Shown: one piece after another, positions 1 through 5,944 of the stretch
How the letters are laid out: each line of letters opens with the position of its first letter
Numbering within the stretch: position 1 is the stretch's first letter
Made by a program: the position numbers and the translations under genes
DNA from: Bacteroidales bacterium UBA4070
Lineage (GTDB): Bacteria > Bacteroidota > Bacteroidia > Bacteroidales > VadinHA17
NCBI GenBank assembly: GCA_002383485.1
Contig: DFYY01000018.1
Location: 1 to 6,072 of the forward strand
Direction of reading: 5' to 3'
DNA length: 6,072 nt
The notes under the pieces: model-generated
Database searches by the model: none
Told to the model about the DNA's origin: nothing
What the model saw: only the letters and a program-made list of their open reading frames with translations

Positions 1-81
1 ATGAGTTCCCGTTCTGGTCATTTCAGTCAATTGTGCTCGTTCGTCCTGTGTAAGAGTAACTTTGTAAGTGTTCATAGCCAT
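1..81 (-). CDS. IS630-family transposase, N-terminal fragment cut by window edge
   Basis: An open frame of 27 codons runs from an ATG at 81-79 to the left edge without a stop. It begins MAMNTYKVTLTQDER and continues AQLTEMTRTGTH. A start of the form 'Y-x-V-x-L-T-x-x-E-R-x-x-L' followed by a glycine-containing turn is typical of the N-terminal helix-turn-helix region of IS630-family (Tc1/mariner-like) transposases. The DDE catalytic domain would lie outside the window. A second in-frame ATG at 75-73 is an alternative start. The stretch before the ATG is a run of A residues on the coding strand, with no Shine-Dalgarno sequence. It reads in the same direction as the two sugar-nucleotide genes and begins 56 bp after the stop codon of the nearer one. 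An IS630 element would have its terminal repeat and TA target within 82-137, but I could not identify the end. The alternative is a stand-alone helix-turn-helix protein of the same fold. Confidence 0.7.
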   Translation of the reverse strand, partial: MAMNTYKVTLTQDERAQLTEMTRTGTH

Positions 82-110
82 TTTTTTGGCTAAGATACAA
101 AATATTCTGA

Positions 111-135
111 TTACGTCATATTAAATGTGACGTGA
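111..135. repeat. Inverted repeat between the capE-like gene and the transposase
   Basis: The arms ACGTCA (113-118) and TGACGT (128-133) are perfect complements around a 9-bp centre. Read on the plus strand the stem extends with two wobble pairs to 11 pairs over 111-121 and 125-135, leaving a 3-nt loop. On the minus strand, the direction in which the genes are transcribed, those two wobbles become C-A mismatches, so the RNA stem there is weaker. It lies 2 bp past the capE-like stop codon, where a terminator would be expected, but no clean U-run follows. It could be a weak terminator for the capE-like gene, a protein site, or part of the insertion-sequence end. Confidence 0.35.
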
Positions 136-137
136 CT

Positions 138-1178
138 CTACGGCTCAAACACCATCTCGCTCTGCCCGCCAACCACATCCTCCCGGATGAACCGGAGGCT
201 TAAAAGCAGCTCCTTCGTCTCCTCCACGCCCAATCGTTGAGTGTTATGCGAGGTATATTCTTCAACCTGCGAGACAGCCTCGGTGCCTTCAGTAAAGTAT
301 TTATTGTAGTTCAGATCGCGGGTGTCGGCCGGAATCCTGAAGAAATCGCCAAGATCCTCCGCCTTCACCATCTCCTCACGATTAACCAGCGTCTCAAAAA
401 GCTTCTCCCCGTGCCGCGAGCCAATGACCCTGATCTCGGAGGAAGACCGGTATAGCGACTTTATAGCATGCGCAAGACTCTCAATTGTGGTAGCCGGTGA
501 CTTTTTGACAAAAATGTCGCCGTTCTCCCCATGCTCAAACGCAAACAAAACCAGATCCACCGCACTCTCGAGACTCATCATGAACCTCGTCATATTGGGA
601 TCGGTCACGGTAATGGGCTGCCCAGACTTCATCTGGTTCACAAACAGCGGAATAACCGACCCTCGCGAGGCCAATACGTTCCCGTACCTCGTGCCGCAGA
701 AGACCGTGCCGCTGCCGTTGAGATTGCGCGACTTCGCAACCATCACCTTCTCGCTCAGCGCCTTGGTCATACCCATCGCGTTGATAGGATAGACAGCCTT
801 GTCGGTGCTCAGCACTATCACCCTCTTTACACGATGAAACTCGGCTGAATCAAGCACATTCTCGCAGCCCAGCACGTTCGTCCTTACAGCCTCTGCCGGG
901 AAGAACTCGCACGAGGGCACCTGCTTGAGCGCCGCGGCATGAAAGACATAGTCGACGCCCTTCATCGCGGTATCAATGCTACGCCGGTCGCGCACATCGC
1001 CTATGAAATATTTTATCTTCGGATTTTTGTAAAACTGCCGCATGTCGTCCTGCTTCTTCTCGTCGCGACTGAAAATCCGTATCTCGCGAATATCAGTATC
1101 AAGAAACCTGCGCAAGACTGCATTGCCAAAGGAGCCGGTTCCCCCGGTTATCAATAAACATTTTCCGTTAAAGTCCAT
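138..1178 (-). CDS. capE: CapE/FnlA/WbjB-type UDP-GlcNAc 4,6-dehydratase/5-epimerase
   Basis: This is a 346-residue soluble extended short-chain dehydrogenase/reductase, close to the roughly 344 residues of the family, so it appears complete. The Rossmann NAD(P)-binding motif TGGTGSFG is at residues 11-18, followed by R38-D39 after the second strand, and HAAALKQVPSCEFFP at 80-94 is a family signature. The active-site segment STDKAVYPINAMGMTK (124-139) has Met135 where most of the superfamily has the catalytic Tyr, keeping Lys139 and Ser124. This Met-x-x-x-Lys form separates CapE/FnlA/WbjB from PseB/FlaA1, which keeps Tyr. Known members remove water across C4-C6 of UDP-GlcNAc and invert C5, giving the 4-keto L-sugar precursor of UDP-L-FucNAc or UDP-L-QuiNAc in capsule or O-antigen synthesis. 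The enzyme should be cytoplasmic. It starts 51 bp after the stop of the capD-like gene, so the two are probably co-transcribed. The CapF/CapG (FnlB/FnlC) partners are not in the window. The substrate is inferred from family membership. Confidence 0.9.
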   Translation of the reverse strand: MDFNGKCLLITGGTGSFGNAVLRRFLDTDIREIRIFSRDEKKQDDMRQFYKNPKIKYFIGDVRDRRSIDTAMKGVDYVFHAAALKQVPSCEFFPAEAVRTNVLGCENVLDSAEFHRVKRVIVLSTDKAVYPINAMGMTKALSEKVMVAKSRNLNGSGTVFCGTRYGNVLASRGSVIPLFVNQMKSGQPITVTDPNMTRFMMSLESAVDLVLFAFEHGENGDIFVKKSPATTIESLAHAIKSLYRSSSEIRVIGSRHGEKLFETLVNREEMVKAEDLGDFFRIPADTRDLNYNKYFTEGTEAVSQVEEYTSHNTQRLGVEETKELLLSLRFIREDVVGGQSEMVFEP

Positions 1179-1229
1179 TATTTAATTTGTACAGTTATTG
1201 TAAATAAAAACGGAGGCTGCCAGACTAAA
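1179..1229 (-). other. Short capD-capE intergenic gap with AT-rich start region
   Basis: Fifty-one bases separate the capD-like stop (TAA, 1232-1230) from the capE-like ATG (1178-1176). On the coding strand the last bases before the ATG read TACAAATTAAATA. This closely resembles TACAAATTTAAA in front of the capD-like ATG. No purine-rich Shine-Dalgarno sequence is present, as is common in Bacteroidota, where AT-rich leaders assist initiation. A T-rich run (TTTTTATTTA) lies mid-gap, but only a very short GC pairing precedes it, so I do not call a terminator. Read-through from the capD-like gene is likely. Confidence 0.4.
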
Positions 1230-3173
1230 TTATTTCACAGGAGCGCTCTTTGCCTCCTTGAACTTCCCGTTGGTAGTATGATACTCCGGGATGAGGTCCT
1301 TCATGACCTGAACCACTTCGCACGCGCAGAGCGAATAAAGATCATTCAGCAGCCAGTCGATCCGCTCAAGCACTAACGTGCCATCAATCGCCTCCACATG
1401 CGCCTTTTTGATCTTCTCGTGGTGCGTCGGTATTGTCAGCTCGGCATCGGTCAGCAACTCCTCGTATAATTTTTCGCCGGGCCGCAGACCGGTATAGACT
1501 ATCTGTATGTCCTTGTCGGGGATGAACCCCGAAAGCTTTATCATCGCCTTTGCGAGGTCGGCTATCTTCACCTGCTGGCCCATGTCGAAGACGAAGATCT
1601 CGCCGCCCTGTCCCATGAATCCCGCCTCAAGGACCAGCTGGCACGCCTCCGGGATGGTCATGAAGTAACGATAGACCTCGGGATGGGTCACAGTGACCGG
1701 GCCGCCGTTCTCGATCTGCTTCGCGAAGATGGGGATGACCGAACCGTTCGAGCCCATCACGTTGCCGAACCTGGTAATGATGAACTGAGTGGAGTGTCCC
1801 TTCTGCCGGGCTCTCGACTGCACCACCTTCTCGCACAGGCGCTTCGAGGCGCCCATAACGCTTGACGGGTTAACCGATTTGTCGGTGGAAATCATCACGA
1901 ATTTCTCGACCTCGTACTTTATTGCCAGCTCTGAAACGATACTTGTGCCACCCACATTCACCCTGACTGCCTCGTGCGGATTTTCCTCCATCAGGGAGAC
2001 GTGCTTGTATGCAGCAGCGTGGAAGACGATGTGAGGCCTGTATTCGGTGAAGATGTACTCCATCCGGGCGATGTTGGTGACATCGGCTGGCACGATGCGG
2101 AACCTTGCATCGAGGAATTTCTCCCTGAGTTCGTTCTGCAGATAGAATAAAGGCGTTTCTGCCTGGTCAACGAGGATAACGCTCTTACACTGGAAGCTGG
2201 TCAGCTGTCGTGCAATCTCTGAGCCGATTGATCCCGCAGCTCCGGTAATGAGTATGGTCTTGTCGGTCAGACCTTTCTTTATAGTGTTTATGTCGAGTTT
2301 AATCGGTTCGCGTCCGAGGAGGTCTTCGAGATCGACCCGCTTGAACTGCGGCATACGCAGCTGGCCTGCAAGCCACTTATCTACTTCGGGTGTATCGAGG
2401 ACCTCGAGGCCGACTGCAATTGCAGACCTTATAATACTGCTCTTTCTGTCAACGGTCAGGGCCTTGATGGCGATGATAAGGCTTTCGATCTTATTCTTTT
2501 CGATGAATTCAGCGGTCAGTACCGAGGGGCCGTAGACGTTTATCCCGTTGATCTTCTTACCCTGAAGGTTCCTGTCGTCATCGATAAATCCTGACACATG
2601 GAACCCGTAGCGCGGGTCGCTCAGCACAACTCTCTTGACAACGAATCCCAGCTCACCCGCGCCGTAGATCAGTACTCTCTTCTTGTTTTTCGATGTTCCC
2701 GTGGCGAACAGAAAGACGAGCTTTACAAGTATTCTTCCGAAGAAGAGTAGTAAAGAGACAGCTACATAGTGAATCAGGATAATTGACTGCGGTATGGCGA
2801 GTAAGTCAGCCCAGTGAAGCCAATTTCCGATCAGGGAGAAGAATATCAGAACGGCGGCCGAGCAGGTAGTAACGACAAATACGAGAGTAATGTCAGTAAG
2901 GGTTGTATGTCGGATAAGGCCGGAATATGACCTGAAGATGATGCAGAAGAGTCCGTATACGGCAGTTGCGATCAGTCCCTGCCATGCGAAGATGCCCATC
3001 CTGTCGGCCGGGATGTGGAAATTGAACCGCAGGACATATGCGATGAGGAAGGCTGTAAATACAACGGCGAGGTCAGCCAGAAACACGAGCCACCTGGGCA
3101 CAGAATGTGTGTTGAAGATGTCAAGTGACTTCTTTCTCAGGTGTAAGATCCATGCAGGATAAATATCTGCCAT
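1230..3173 (-). CDS. capD: Membrane-anchored CapD/WbpM/PglF-type UDP-GlcNAc 4,6-dehydratase
   Basis: This 647-residue protein has the three-part build of the CapD/WbpM family (about 600-665 residues). The N-terminus has about four membrane segments, near residues 28-49, 63-81, 94-116 and 128-156. A CoA-binding-like Rossmann domain follows, with GAGELG at 171-176. The catalytic Polysacc_synt_2 (extended SDR) domain covers about 306-600, with GAAGSIG at 311-317, HAAAYKHVSLMEENP at 385-399 and LRPGEKLYEELL at 563-574. The active-site segment STDKSVNPSSVMGASK (429-444) carries Ser429, Met440 and Lys444, the Ser-Met-Lys triad described for WbpM. Known relatives convert UDP-GlcNAc to the 4-keto-6-deoxy D-sugar, the precursor of D-QuiNAc, D-FucNAc and bacillosamine sugars, at the inner membrane. 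It is the first gene of the minus-strand pair and is transcribed divergently from the T9SS cargo gene. Its start is supported by the AT-rich leader and by the family-like N-terminus just ahead of the first membrane segment. The exact product sugar depends on partners not seen here. Confidence 0.92.
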   Translation of the reverse strand: MADIYPAWILHLRKKSLDIFNTHSVPRWLVFLADLAVVFTAFLIAYVLRFNFHIPADRMGIFAWQGLIATAVYGLFCIIFRSYSGLIRHTTLTDITLVFVVTTCSAAVLIFFSLIGNWLHWADLLAIPQSIILIHYVAVSLLLFFGRILVKLVFLFATGTSKNKKRVLIYGAGELGFVVKRVVLSDPRYGFHVSGFIDDDRNLQGKKINGINVYGPSVLTAEFIEKNKIESLIIAIKALTVDRKSSIIRSAIAVGLEVLDTPEVDKWLAGQLRMPQFKRVDLEDLLGREPIKLDINTIKKGLTDKTILITGAAGSIGSEIARQLTSFQCKSVILVDQAETPLFYLQNELREKFLDARFRIVPADVTNIARMEYIFTEYRPHIVFHAAAYKHVSLMEENPHEAVRVNVGGTSIVSELAIKYEVEKFVMISTDKSVNPSSVMGASKRLCEKVVQSRARQKGHSTQFIITRFGNVMGSNGSVIPIFAKQIENGGPVTVTHPEVYRYFMTIPEACQLVLEAGFMGQGGEIFVFDMGQQVKIADLAKAMIKLSGFIPDKDIQIVYTGLRPGEKLYEELLTDAELTIPTHHEKIKKAHVEAIDGTLVLERIDWLLNDLYSLCACEVVQVMKDLIPEYHTTNGKFKEAKSAPVK

Positions 3174-3559
3174 TTTAAATTTGTAACCTATCGTATAACG
3201 GTCTGGAAATCATCTGATCCTGACCGGTAAATTTCAAAATCTAAACCCCGTTTCATTGCCGTCAGGGCAGGCTTCCGCCCCGTCAGTCCCATGGGCATTC
3301 TTATCTAAACGACTATAAATGAGTGCAATTGCGTCAGTATTGCTTTTTATTTCAGTCGATCATAAATAAGATGTTGCCTGGGGTCGGACAAGGCGTTGCA
3401 CATAAATTTGCAAATGTGAAATTAATCAAAGAAACGGTCGTCGGCAAGTGTTGTTGCATACATAACACCCAAAAAATGCGACTTTCCAAACATTTATTCC
3501 TCCGTTTTCAACCACTAACTCTCTGATTTGGCTTATTAACAACCGGAAGGGTGCAATTG

Positions 3560-3616
3560 GTCAAAACGGGGAGGATTTTGACGAATGTCAGGGAAATTTT
3601 GACATAGGTCAATAGT
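3560..3616. repeat. GTCAAAA inverted repeat and 21-bp direct repeat
   Basis: ATTTTGAC occurs at 3575-3582 and again at 3596-3603, exactly 21 bp apart. The match continues past it with GTCA at 3587-3590 and 3608-3611. In all, 13 of the 16 bases from the start of each copy agree. In addition, GTCAAAA at 3560-3566 forms a perfect 7-bp inverted repeat with TTTTGAC at 3576-3582 across a 9-bp centre. A two-turn direct repeat plus a dyad suggests a multi-site protein-binding region about 135-190 bp before the beta-helix protein start. No regulator family is assigned. Confidence 0.55.
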
Positions 3617-3676
3617 ATGAAAATCAATACAATTATGGGAATATTCATTCACGCGAAGCAAATTGGACTTGTAACA

Positions 3677-3738
3677 ATTACGAACGTTCGTCGTTAAAAA
3701 AGGTATGTTAGTCACAAGAAAAGGTATATTTGTCAACT
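3677..3738 (+). repeat. 21-bp tandem repeat with 12-bp palindrome, LytTR-like sites
   Basis: AAAAGGTATNTTNGTCA occurs at 3698-3714 and 3719-3735, with 15 of 17 bases identical and a spacing of exactly 21 bp. A weaker third copy one period upstream keeps GTTCGTC (3686-3692). The three 9-mers AACGTTCGT (3683-3691), TATGTTAGT (3704-3712) and TATATTTGT (3725-3733) match the LytTR-domain consensus [TA][AC][CA]GTTN[AG][TG] at 9, 8 and 7 of 9 positions. The 12-bp spacers also fit the known LytTR arrangement. A perfect 12-bp palindrome ACGAACGTTCGT (3680-3691) overlaps the first site. The array lies directly before the chosen start of the secreted protein. The repeat is seen directly; a LytTR-type regulator is inference. 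Confidence 0.55.
3725..3733 (+). promoter_or_regulatory. Possible Bacteroidetes -7 element for the T9SS cargo gene
   Basis: TATATTTGT is a full match to the TAnnTTTGY -7 element of Bacteroidetes sigma-ABfr promoters. No TTTG lies about 19 bp upstream, so the -33 half is missing. That would fit a promoter that needs an activator bound to the 21-bp repeats just upstream. If used, transcription would start near 3738-3740 and leave a leader of only about 10-12 nt before the ATG at 3750, which is short. The element also coincides with the third repeat unit, so the match may be a by-product of the repeat. Confidence 0.35.
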
Positions 3739-3749
3739 ATTACGGACTT

Positions 3750-5909
3750 ATGAGATACAGTCTGGCCCTTTGCATCCTCCTGATTACCGGTTTGATCCAC
3801 GGGCAGACAATTCTGACTATTGAGGGGAAGACCTATACCAACACGGATGCCACGTGGGGTGGAGTGAACATTCCAAGATCGGTGCCAACCAAGCTCACTT
3901 TCAAGAATAATTCGATAACCTCCGTTAATACCTCAGGCTACATGTTGCAGGCAGGAGATGAAATGGTTGCGGTCACAAATAATAACCTTGACGGTGCAGT
4001 TATAACCGGCAACAAACTCATCTGGAACGGAACAGATATGAAGTCCATAACTCATGGACTTTTTACCGGGCATATTCTCGATGCAGTTATCAGATATAAT
4101 TATCTTGACCATGTTCCAATGGGAATAATCCGGAAGTCTGCCAACAACATGGCCGACAACGAAGGCGGGGTGGCCTATAATATTGTGAAGAGCGGGGCGG
4201 TTGGAATCAATATTAAGGGTATGAGTAATGTCAGGGTCTATAACAATACCCTTTACACAGACAGAACACCCTCTGAAACCTGGCGAGGACTGATCTACAT
4301 TTATACCAATATTGACGTCAGTCCGAACTCAGTTGCGCAGGGGACGAAAATTTACAATAATATATTCTATACTAAGCATCAGACCTACTGTATCCAGATT
4401 GCTGATGCAGAAAGTACCGTTGGTCTGGAGTCCGACTACAACATCTTTTACTGCGAGTCAGGCGCTCCTCTCTTCTTTTATTGTGGTGAAGTCAAGACAT
4501 TTGCCCAGTGGCAGGCACTGGGGTATGACACCCATTCCAGAGTGATCAATCCAAACTTCAAGGACTTCGTAAGTTTCGTGCCGGCGGCGCGGCTCGATTA
4601 TGGAACCAGCCTGGGTTCGGCATGGACAGAAGGACTCTCCGTCAATGCAAAATGGGGAACAACGAATCCCGAAACCACCATTCAAAACGGCACGTGGCAG
4701 GTTGGTGCCGTGATATACAAGGAGGTTGTTACGACACCTATTCCGATTCCGATTCCGACATATGCAGGATCGGTCATCAGTGATGCTGCACCGGCACGAA
4801 TTGAACTTAGCTTCAGCCTGGATATTGCCTCCATAGTGCCGGCAACATCTTCTTTCAGTGTCTCTGTAAATGGTTTATCCAGGGGTGTCAGCACAGTTTT
4901 GGTGTCTGGTGCAAAGGTTCTTCTTACGCTGTCCAGTCCGGTTATGTATGGAGACATAGTCACTGTAGCATATACAAAACCTGCCACAAACCCTTTGCAG
5001 ACATCCGAAGGCGGACAGGCAGCATCTTTTACAGCCCAGACAGTGACCAACAACCGCATTGCCCCGGTTAATTCGCCACCTTCAATAAATATCTCCTCAC
5101 CGACAAAGAGCACAGGGTTTGTAGCTCCTGCAACAATTACAATAGATGCTTCAGCTTCTGACTCCGACGGGACCATTGTCAAGGTAGAATTCTATAACGG
5201 AACAGTCAAACTGGGGGAGCGGGTATCTGCTCCCTGGTCGTATATATGGAAAGATGTCAGTGAAGGCACTTACTCCATCACTGCAACAGCCACTGACAAT
5301 TCCAATTCCAGGACCACATCGGCTCCGGTAACCGTAGTGGTTGAAAAAGCTGCTCCGGCCATTAACCAAATTCCATCAGTTTCAATTGCGTCCCCACTGA
5401 ATAAAGTAAGCTTTGAGCTGCCAGCATCTGTAACATTCACTGCAAATGCGACTGACAGCGATGGATCAGTAATCAAAGTTGAATTTTATGTCGGGGCGGA
5501 ATTGGTCGGCGAATGCCCCTATTCTCCCTATGCCTTCACATTTGACTTTGATACTGCAGGAACTTATGAAATCACGGCCAAAGTGTTTGATAATCTTAGC
5601 GCAAGCGCTATATCAGATCCAGTCAGTATTACAGTGAATTTCGGGAGACCGAACCCGGATCTGATAACCCTTTATCCTAATCCAAACTATGGTACTTTTA
5701 CTGTAGATCTGACAAATCTGCCTGAGGATGAGGAACCGTATACCATATCCTTAGTCAGTCTTTCCGGCATGACTATACGCAGTGAACTCTCTGAAGCAGA
5801 GGAAGTCAATAAATACTTTGACATTTCAGACTTGCCAGGAGGCAATTACGTCATAATGATATCCTTGCGAGGACAGGTGATTTCAGCAAAACAGTTTATC
5901 AAGCTTTAG
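3750..5909 (+). CDS. Secreted beta-helix protein with SwmB, Ig-like and T9SS sorting domains
   Basis: This is a 719-residue protein with the start taken at 3750, where MRYSLALCILLITGLIHGQ makes a good signal peptide (1-19). The frame stays open to an ATG at 3705, but that adds 15 residues ahead of the signal and would translate the 21-bp repeat. Residues about 20-325 are rich in Asn turns and short strands such as NVRVYNNTLY and KIYNNIFY, typical of a right-handed parallel beta-helix, ending with the FAQWQALGYDTHS segment seen in Bacteroidota beta-helix proteins. A Pro-Ile linker (about 329-337) leads to a SwmB-like domain (about 338-435: SFSLDIASIVPATSSF, VAYTKPATNPLQT). Two Ig-like domains follow (about 443-533 and 541-631), each with a DSDG-x-[IV]-x-KVEFY core. 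The C-terminus (636-719) is a T9SS type A sorting domain: LYPNPNYGTF, SLSGM, DLPGGNYVI, final KQFIKL. It should cross the outer membrane by T9SS and be released or attached at the surface. The fold suggests glycan binding or cleavage, but I see no assignable catalytic residues. Confidence 0.88.
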   Translation: MRYSLALCILLITGLIHGQTILTIEGKTYTNTDATWGGVNIPRSVPTKLTFKNNSITSVNTSGYMLQAGDEMVAVTNNNLDGAVITGNKLIWNGTDMKSITHGLFTGHILDAVIRYNYLDHVPMGIIRKSANNMADNEGGVAYNIVKSGAVGINIKGMSNVRVYNNTLYTDRTPSETWRGLIYIYTNIDVSPNSVAQGTKIYNNIFYTKHQTYCIQIADAESTVGLESDYNIFYCESGAPLFFYCGEVKTFAQWQALGYDTHSRVINPNFKDFVSFVPAARLDYGTSLGSAWTEGLSVNAKWGTTNPETTIQNGTWQVGAVIYKEVVTTPIPIPIPTYAGSVISDAAPARIELSFSLDIASIVPATSSFSVSVNGLSRGVSTVLVSGAKVLLTLSSPVMYGDIVTVAYTKPATNPLQTSEGGQAASFTAQTVTNNRIAPVNSPPSINISSPTKSTGFVAPATITIDASASDSDGTIVKVEFYNGTVKLGERVSAPWSYIWKDVSEGTYSITATATDNSNSRTTSAPVTVVVEKAAPAINQIPSVSIASPLNKVSFELPASVTFTANATDSDGSVIKVEFYVGAELVGECPYSPYAFTFDFDTAGTYEITAKVFDNLSASAISDPVSITVNFGRPNPDLITLYPNPNYGTFTVDLTNLPEDEEPYTISLVSLSGMTIRSELSEAEEVNKYFDISDLPGGNYVIMISLRGQVISAKQFIKL
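4740..4757 (+). repeat. Three tandem ATTCCG hexamers coding a Pro-Ile linker
   Basis: ATTCCG is repeated three times without change and encodes the IPIPIP linker between the beta-helix and the SwmB-like domain. Change in hexamer number would keep the frame and alter only linker length. A short linker of this kind is a common spacer in multidomain secreted proteins. Confidence 0.7.
5076..5642 (+). repeat. Tandem duplicated Ig-like domains within the cargo gene
   Basis: Two units, about 5076-5348 and 5370-5642, encode clearly related domains of about 91 residues. They share PS[IV]-x-I-x-SP near the start, then [ST]DSDG[TS], KVEFY, GTY-x-ITA and a closing PV-x-[IV]-x-V strand. Protein similarity is obvious while the DNA has drifted (GACTCCGACGGGACC against GACAGCGATGGATCA), so the duplication is old. 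Such bacterial Ig domains usually act as spacers or glycan-binding stalks in front of the T9SS signal. Confidence 0.7.
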
Positions 5910-5944
5910 CAAGCCGTATCGCTACAGTCAATCTGTCACATAGT

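Larger units (their letters stand above)
3174..3749. other. Divergent intergenic region with periodic repeats
   Basis: These 576 bases separate the divergently transcribed capD-like gene and beta-helix protein gene and must hold both promoters. I see no convincing gene: the small open frames inside have no recognisable protein features. The half near 3245-3300 is GC-rich and contains a short stem, GGGC (3265-3268) with GCCC (3277-3280), flanked by direct CCGTCAG copies at 3259-3265 and 3280-3286, 21 bp apart. The rest is visibly AT-richer. A TAAATTTGC at 3403-3411 matches the Bacteroidetes -7 element, but no TTTG lies at the right distance. A 10-bp palindrome ATTTGCAAAT overlaps it at 3406-3415. 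Two better 21-bp repeat pairs are listed separately. No clear -7/-33 pair was found for the capD-like gene; TAGGTTAC at 3189-3182 on the minus strand is only a partial match. Confidence 0.6.

Noticed and set aside
82..137. Terminal inverted repeat and TA duplication of the IS630 element
   Set aside because: Only one end is in the window, so no arm can be compared. The ACGTCA/TGACGT inverted repeat there is internal and cannot be shown to be a transposon end.
322..792. 156-codon plus-strand open frame opposite the capE-like gene
   Set aside because: It overlaps conserved dehydratase coding sequence on the other strand and shows no independent motifs.
3245..3300. JUMPstart/ops-like element or riboswitch upstream of the capD-like gene
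   Set aside because: No ops sequence was found and the GC-rich stem is only four pairs. Nothing matches a known riboswitch core.
3403..3411. TAAATTTGC as a promoter for the plus-strand gene
   Set aside because: It fits the -7 element but has no TTTG at about 19-21 bp upstream and lies more than 330 bp before the start codon, so it is not listed as a promoter.
3323..3526. 67-codon plus-strand open frame starting with GTG in the divergent intergenic region
   Set aside because: No recognisable motif or domain, no clear initiation signal, and cysteine-rich arbitrary composition. It looks like chance.
3536..3736. 66-codon minus-strand open frame with repeated TNIPFL
   Set aside because: The peptide repeat is the translation of the 21-bp DNA repeat, and the frame has no protein-like features. 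The DNA repeat itself is the signal.
3677..3738. CRISPR-like array
   Set aside because: The repeat unit and spacing total only 21 bp with two or three diverged copies. There is no room for spacers and no cas genes are present.
4682..5182. 166-codon minus-strand open frame inside the secreted-protein gene
   Set aside because: It lies opposite strongly supported SwmB and Ig-like coding sequence. Its composition is what the complementary strand of such a gene gives.
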